A stretch of 64,000 bases of DNA from Rugalucina vietnamica (Eukaryota; Mollusca; Bivalvia; Lucinida; Lucinidae), in NCBI GenBank assembly GCA_964017185.1, contig OZ024876.1, forward strand, positions 36,260,406 through 36,324,405, written 5' to 3'. Both the position numbers and the translations under genes were made by a program. The notes under the pieces were generated by a model. That model worked only from the letters and a program-made list of their open reading frames with translations, had not been told where the DNA came from and did not search any database. Positions 58,774 through 64,000 of this stretch are shown here, in pieces. Numbering within the stretch: the stretch's first letter is position 1; the number at the start of each line of letters is the position of its first letter.

Positions 58774-58778
58774 CAACT

Positions 58779-60030
58779 CCATTACAAACGACAATGGGGA
58801 AATGTCTTTTGGGGAGAAACGTGTTATTTCCACCACCATGAGCTAGTCTCATAAAGTTTACCATCTTCATGAGCTAGTTGCGAGGTTTAAGGCTTTTTTT
58901 TTTTTTTTTTTTTTTTTCTTTTTTTTTTTTCGTTTCCCATATGGTACATTATACTTGGTGGATAAATTTTCTTGATATTACTTTTATGTCTACACCGGAT
59001 TCAGCACGCACATGCGCACTTCATCCGGGAAAGCATGGAGGCCAACGTGGAAAAACAAATGAATGATGTGGAAATTTCGAGCAAGAAAAAGGCATGATTA
59101 TCCTTTAGAACGTTTCTTGAGATGCTTTTAACTTACTCTCGAGCCCTGTTCTTCAGACGGGCGGAGCTGAAGCTTGCTAGGGCGATGGGCCACTTCCCGC
59201 GGGCTCTGAAAAGGGTGTGTGGGATTTTCTGTCAAAAAGAACCGTCTCAGATGTTTGGGAAACACAATTACTTGTTAGCTTTGAAATTATTTAATTTGTC
59301 CCATGATGTACTCTCTCGTGATGCAATCTTTCATTTCCCCAAAAATGTGGTCCACTTTACAAACAATGTCACTCTGCAGTCATGGTTGATAAGTGATTGC
59401 ATCATCAAATTCATAACACACATGCATTTGTAAGCTGATGTAAGGATGATAAGACTCGATAATCAATATATAAAGACTAATACAATGTCATCATCTTTAA
59501 CACTTTGAGAAAAAAGAAACATAAACAACATAAAACTTAATTGATTAACTGTAGCAACTCATTTCTTTTAAAATCAAGCTGGTTTTGTCCAAAAATAAAT
59601 AATATGGATTCATCTGGAATAAGTTATGGAGAGGTAATAAGAAAGTCCTTATTTTACATTGATCCATACTCTGTACTGTAGTGAGAAAAAATCACTTTGG
59701 CGCCTATTTGCTAATTCATTCTAGGGTCAGTGGAGAATTTAGAGGGGGTTTGAGGGGTTTGCTCGAACCCCCCTCCGGACCCAAATAATTTCATTTTCAT
59801 GGGGAATTTCAAGACATTTTGTGTTACATTAGGCAAACAAACCCCCTCTTCTAAAATCCTGGATCCGCCCCTGAGGGTGTAACTTAGTAATACCAAGAAC
59901 AGTATCATTTTTAGATTTAATCAGTTTCAGGCGCTTCTAAAACAATATTTTGCCAAAATATTGCAGATTCTTACATTGAGTTAAAGTAAAAGTAAAGATT
60001 TAAAATTATAGACAGTTCCACCAATGTTTT
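58779..60030. other. Intergenic, mostly unrecognised
   Basis: Holds a satellite trace (58830-58890), a poly-T tract (58894-58930), unrecognised AT-rich sequence and the short MITE at 59728. A 103-codon frame at 59122-59433 has no recognisable domain. Confidence 0.5.
59728..59873. mobile_element. Short MITE with CAGNGGMGRAT ends
   Basis: The left end is CAGTGGAGAATTTAGAGGGGG; the inverted right end is CAGGGGCGGATCCAGGATTTT then GAGGGGGTTTG. AGGGT flanks both sides (59723-59727, 59874-59878). About 146 bp. Confidence 0.7.
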
Positions 60031-60138
60031 TAGCTCAACTGCAGGAAGTGTATAGAGCTATTGCAGTCACCCCGGTCGTCCACGTTCCCGTGCGCGTGCG
60101 CGTCACACTTGCGTTAAAGTTTTCTAGAAGTCCATACT

Positions 60139-62351
60139 CACACTCTGCATGCCAATTATCGATATTCGACCAACGCCGGAGTGAAATAGCTAACTCCGAG
60201 GCAATAGCCAACGCCTGAGGAACAGTGTGTGAAGGGTTGTCAGCAAAACTATGAAATATTTTAAAGAGCAAGGGGATAATGTATTTGTAATGATAAGTTA
60301 TTGTTGTAAGATGGTCTTGCTTCCAAACAAAATTTACAAAATGTTACAATACTTTGACTAGAACATATTAAATACAAGAAAACATGCACGATTTTGTGGT
60401 TTTGACTGTAATGATTGATTTAGAAGTCAACAATTCTTTAAAGTCTAAACTTTTCATTCTCTATTCACGCTATAATTTATAACTCATACTCGCCGTGCAA
60501 GCTGTTTTACTTAAAACTCATTTCTGATGAAGCATTTAGACATTATGCGCCATCAAAGACCCCTTGTTGAAAAAAGAATGGGATCGCCAAACGGCCAACG
60601 CCGGAGTAAGGTTACATATGGACATGACCAACGCCTGAGGATGATAACGTTTGCACAGAATGCTGAATCAAAACAAAAACTATTTTTACTCGACTTTTAC
60701 TCCCTAGAGTGGTAGCAACAGTATTTGGCAGCTGTACCTGTAAAATGATACATACGTGCACGCATGTGCACGGTTATGGAAACTTACCGCGATGGATTTT
60801 CTTCCCGTTTTAAGCACATACGACTATCCATTACCGTTATTTAATAAAATTATTACTATTCGTATTTAAAAAGCATGACATGAACATTTAAGTTATGCAT
60901 TGTAACAAAAGGTTTTCTGAATCAATATGAATGACTCGACCGAGTGAAACTGTACAATCTTTATGCCTGCAAAAGAAAATAACTCTGCTCTTTTAGTGCA
61001 TGTTGCATTGCATATATGTGGCGAATCAAGCAAGCCATGATTTTGTTTCAATTATTGCTCGATTGTATCTTCGTGTATAGAAATATTTATAACGTTACTA
61101 AGGATAAACTACGAATTTGAGACAATAAGTGTATTAAGTAGTGATGGGCCGATGATCGATTATAATCGGTAGTCAGTTGGTTTGGGCTTCCGATAGAGAC
61201 AATCGATAGTAAAATGCAGCAATCGATTGTAATCGGTTTCAGTACTCTGGAAGTAGAAAATTTTACTTTATGTATTTTATATTTGCCAATTTTTAGGTTA
61301 GCTAAAAATTTCAAAGTATGAGGTAGATGTCACACATCACTATGTTCTAGAAGTCTTAAGTTGGCATATATAGCTCCATTGGAGAAATTTCTTTTTTTTT
61401 TCATTTTCTTCAGAATATCAGAACAGTATATATGTAGGTAAAATTTTCTAAATGCATTACATCTTATGTTCATGTAAGTGGCATTGTTCGAAATAGATAT
61501 TCACAACTGACAGAGACTTAAGGGTGCTCTCTCCTTGACACCTCAGTCTGCTCATAAACATATGGGCAATTGCACAATATACAGCTGGTTGAACCGATTG
61601 CACAATCGATAGCTAGTTGGTTTAGTCCTTCCGATTATAAACTGATAATCGATAGCAATTTCAAACCGATTGCCCAACACTACACATGTCCTATGTCTAT
61701 GTGTAACAGAAACGTGCGCGCGCGATCCCACGCCACAAGGTAAGCATTTTGTAGGAGATTACAGGCATTACAGACCATTATAGGGTGAAAGTAAATATGA
61801 TTTCTTGGTAAAAAGACCATCAAATCTTGAGAACAAAATCGGGCATCGTAGTTGGTCTTGTCTCTTCTCTAACATTTCCTCCGGCTGCAGTCGTATCTTA
61901 CTCCGGCGTTAACGTTACCCTCATTTCCTCACTAAAGAGGGTCTGTTGATTAAATGCTTGAAAATGTTCAAAATATACCAAATACAAGCGTGCTTTGGTT
62001 CTATTAATGCCAGATATAGATTGTTTCTTCCATATGCACAATTTCAACCACTATCTTCGTACAGAAACACACGTATAGCTGTTTAAATTAGGTTGTTGTG
62101 ATAACGTACATCTTTTATAAATTTATCAAGTATACGAATATCTTTGCGCCTAAAATTGCTTTGAACAACAAACTCATTGTAATGGGATGATACAGAATTA
62201 GCGAAACTGAGTAAACAGTGTGTTTTCCAATTTATTTTGACATTTTTTTGAGAATAACACTCTTTATTTTCCTCAGGCGTAGGCGTTATCCTCGGAGTTG
62301 GCTATCTCACTCCGGCGTTGATCAAATATCGATATTGGCATGCAGAGTGTG
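60139..62351. mobile_element. 2.2-kb inverted-repeat element C, target duplication TACT
   Basis: Ends CACACTCTGCATGCC and GGCATGCAGAGTGTG, with inverted similarity extending about 85 bases (ATCGATATT, CAACGCCGGAGTGA, ATAGC, ACTCCGAGG, AACGCC, CTGAGGA). TACT flanks both sides. A second inverted pair of CCAACGCCGGAGTAAG-type motifs lies inside (60595-60650, 61882-61923). It splits a Helitron-like core unit. No transposase. Confidence 0.82.
61139..61682. mobile_element. hAT-like MITE with ATCGATT repeats
   Basis: Ends TAGTGATGGGCCGAT and the inverted TAGTGTTGGGCAATCGG, close to the AGTGNTGGGC ends of many hAT elements. Both ends are rich in ATCGATTRYAATCGG words. No clean 8-bp duplication is visible. 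It lies inside element C. Confidence 0.6.
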
Positions 62352-63130
62352 TACTTGACAACCACTCATCAGAAAGCATTCATACTTGGACCATAGATAC
62401 CTGTAGGGTTAGCTTTCATTCCATGGCATCGGGCCCCTGGATCCAGGCCAGGGGGTGGGGCTGGAGGTTAAAATCTAGAACACCTTCAAAAATGGCAATT
62501 CTTGTGTTAAAGTTTTCTAGAAGTCCATATCTTGACAACCACTCATCAGAAAGCATTGATACTTGGGCCATTGACACCCTGTAGGGTCGGCTTTCATTCC
62601 ATGGCATCAGATCCCTGGGTCCATGCAAGGGGGTGGGGCTAGAGGTTAAAATCTAGAACACCATTAATTATAATGGCTTTTCTGTGATATAGTATTCTAG
62701 AAGTCTATATATTGAAAACTTTTTATCAGAGGGCTTTCATACTTGGACCATAGGTACCCTGTAGGGTTGAGTTTCATTTCATGGCATCAGATCTCCGAGT
62801 CCATGCCTGAGGGGTGGGGCTGGAGGTTAAAAACTAGAACACTATAAAAAATAGATGTACTGCTGTGTAACTTTTACAAGGAGTCCATATCTTGACAACA
62901 ACTTATCATAAAGCATTCATACTTCATACACTTTAGGTTCCATGACATCGGACCTCTGGGTCGGAGTCAGGGAGGCGGGGCTAGAGTTCAAAATCTAGAA
63001 CTCCCCGAATTTTTTTTCTTTTTATTTCTTAATAGAAACAACTTAGGAAGATGGTTGGTCTTTCATCTTTTGACTTTGTGACACTGACTTGTGTGTCATG
63101 ACGGTAAGGGTCGGTTGACCTACTTTCCAC

Positions 63131-63625
63131 GGTTCAGTGATTTTGCCTTATATCTTGACACTCAATTAGTATATTTTCTTACTTCTTTCAGATTATGAGT
63201 GAGTACGACCAGGCCTTTGACCCCAATATACTTATAGGTCACTGTGACCTAATTTCATGGTTCAGTGATTTTGCCTTATATCTTGACACTCAATTAGTAT
63301 ATTTTCATACTTTTTTCAGATTATGAGTGAGTATGACCAGACCTTTGACCCCAATATACTTATAGGTCACTGTGACCTAATTTCACGGTTCAGTGATTTT
63401 GCCTTATATCTCGGTATTTAAATGGTTTATGAACAAACTTTTTTCAAAGTATGTTTGCGTATGACAAGACCTTTGACCCTGAAGTAGTCCGAGGTCACTG
63501 TGACCTAATTTCACGGTTCATTGATTTTGCCTTATATCTTGACACTCAATTAGTATATTTTCATACTTTTTTCAGATTATGAGTGAGTATGACCAGACCT
63601 TTGACCCCAATATACTTATTAGGGC
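63131..63625. repeat. 128-bp tandem array
   Basis: Four units with an exact 128-base period (starts 63131, 63259, 63387, 63515): GGTTCAGTGATTTTGCCTTA, ATCTTGACACTCAATTAGTA, CAGATTATGAGTGAGTA, CCTTTGACCCCAATATAC and GGTCACTGTGACCTAATTTC. Confidence 0.9.
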
Positions 63626-63629
63626 TGAC

Positions 63630-63740
63630 TATCGATGCCAATTTTGACTATCGCGATAGTATCGCTATCGTGGAAATCACTATCACGATACTATCACTAT
63701 CGTGGCATACTATCACGATACTATCACGATACTATCGGTT
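63630..63740. repeat. CTATCACGATA short tandem and inverted repeats
   Basis: Dense CTATCACGATACTATC and ATCGCGATAGTATCGCTATCG motifs directly after the 128-bp array. Probably the subterminal end of a hAT-like element that extends toward or past the window end. Confidence 0.6.
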
Positions 63741-64000
63741 TTCCACAAAACTGTCTTTAAAAGGTGTTTATTTGGAACAATCTCGAAAATTGTCGCCATT
63801 TTCGGCAGTTGGTTAAAAGTGAAAGTAGAATGGTGTGTTCGATTAGGCCACAACTCAAGTCACACTACAAACCGGGACTAAGATCGAGTCATTCCGGTCC
63901 TTTCAGACCAAAACGATATCGGCTGATACCAATAATAAACCAGACTGTTTTGCATCTTGCCTGGTCGCAAATCTCTCTCAAATGGGATATTAAACCTTCA

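Larger units (their letters stand above)
60031..63015 (+). mobile_element. Helitron-like element related to H2/H4, split by a 2.2-kb insertion
   Basis: The head is TAGCTCAACTGCAG with a hairpin partner, then a CGTCC-type lead. The core unit is cut at 60138/62352 (AGAAGTCCATA on the left, TTGACAACCACTC on the right). Four further units of about 165 bases run to about 63015 (GGGGTGGGGCT, AAAATCTAGAAC). The 3' end is not resolved. The intact unit at 62512 confirms that the two flanks are contiguous without the insert. Confidence 0.6.

Noticed and set aside
59122-59433. 103-codon ORF as a host gene
   Set aside because: No domain, no splice partners and repeat-rich surroundings; length is within chance in this sequence.

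Overview
The window looks like a piece of an invertebrate animal genome, most likely a bivalve or other mollusc. It is AT-rich. It holds one multi-exon gene with GT-AG introns. Nearly everything else is layered transposable elements: short inverted-repeat elements, Helitron-like elements with tandem-repeat cores, CR1/jockey-type retrotransposons and tRNA-derived SINEs. The lineage call is inferred from element style and gene structure, not from a species match.

Gene (2425-31128, + strand). Thirteen exons, joined here by hand from splice sites and intron phase, give one continuous reading frame of 1462 residues plus stop. The order is: C-terminal part of a GAIN-type extracellular region, a GPS autocleavage motif (Cys pattern and a His-Leu-Thr cleavage triad), TM1, an intracellular PLAT domain, TM2-TM5, then the six-helix polycystin channel unit with its large extracellular loop between TM6 and TM7. 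This is the 11-helix layout of a polycystin-1 family (PKD1-like) protein. The 5' part lies upstream of the window. The gene ends at 31128, and a transposon begins about 20 bases after the stop.

Introns and the 33-64 kb flank. A 234-235 bp element with GAGCC ends and 4-bp target duplications occurs in roughly 18 full, broken or partial copies, several directly against splice acceptors. Three Helitron-like families share one design: subterminal inverted repeats, a tandem-repeat core and a CTAG-like 3' end. Two members of different families sit at the same T-run of the same MITE family. Several larger inverted-repeat elements have identifiable ends: 6241-13086, 31645-32868, 38755-43690, 46071-53331, 57337-58773 and 60139-62351. 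The 46071-53331 element splits a reverse transcriptase exactly at its catalytic AFD motif, so the host retrotransposon reads through when the insert and one 5-bp duplication are removed.

The most unusual feature is at 5183-6190. The 3' part of a polycystin exon, together with its 5' splice site, has been tandemly amplified about 12 times as an 87-bp (29-codon) unit. This gives a ladder of possible splice donors inside the GAIN region. No second host protein-coding gene was found; other ORFs are repeat-derived or too short to support.
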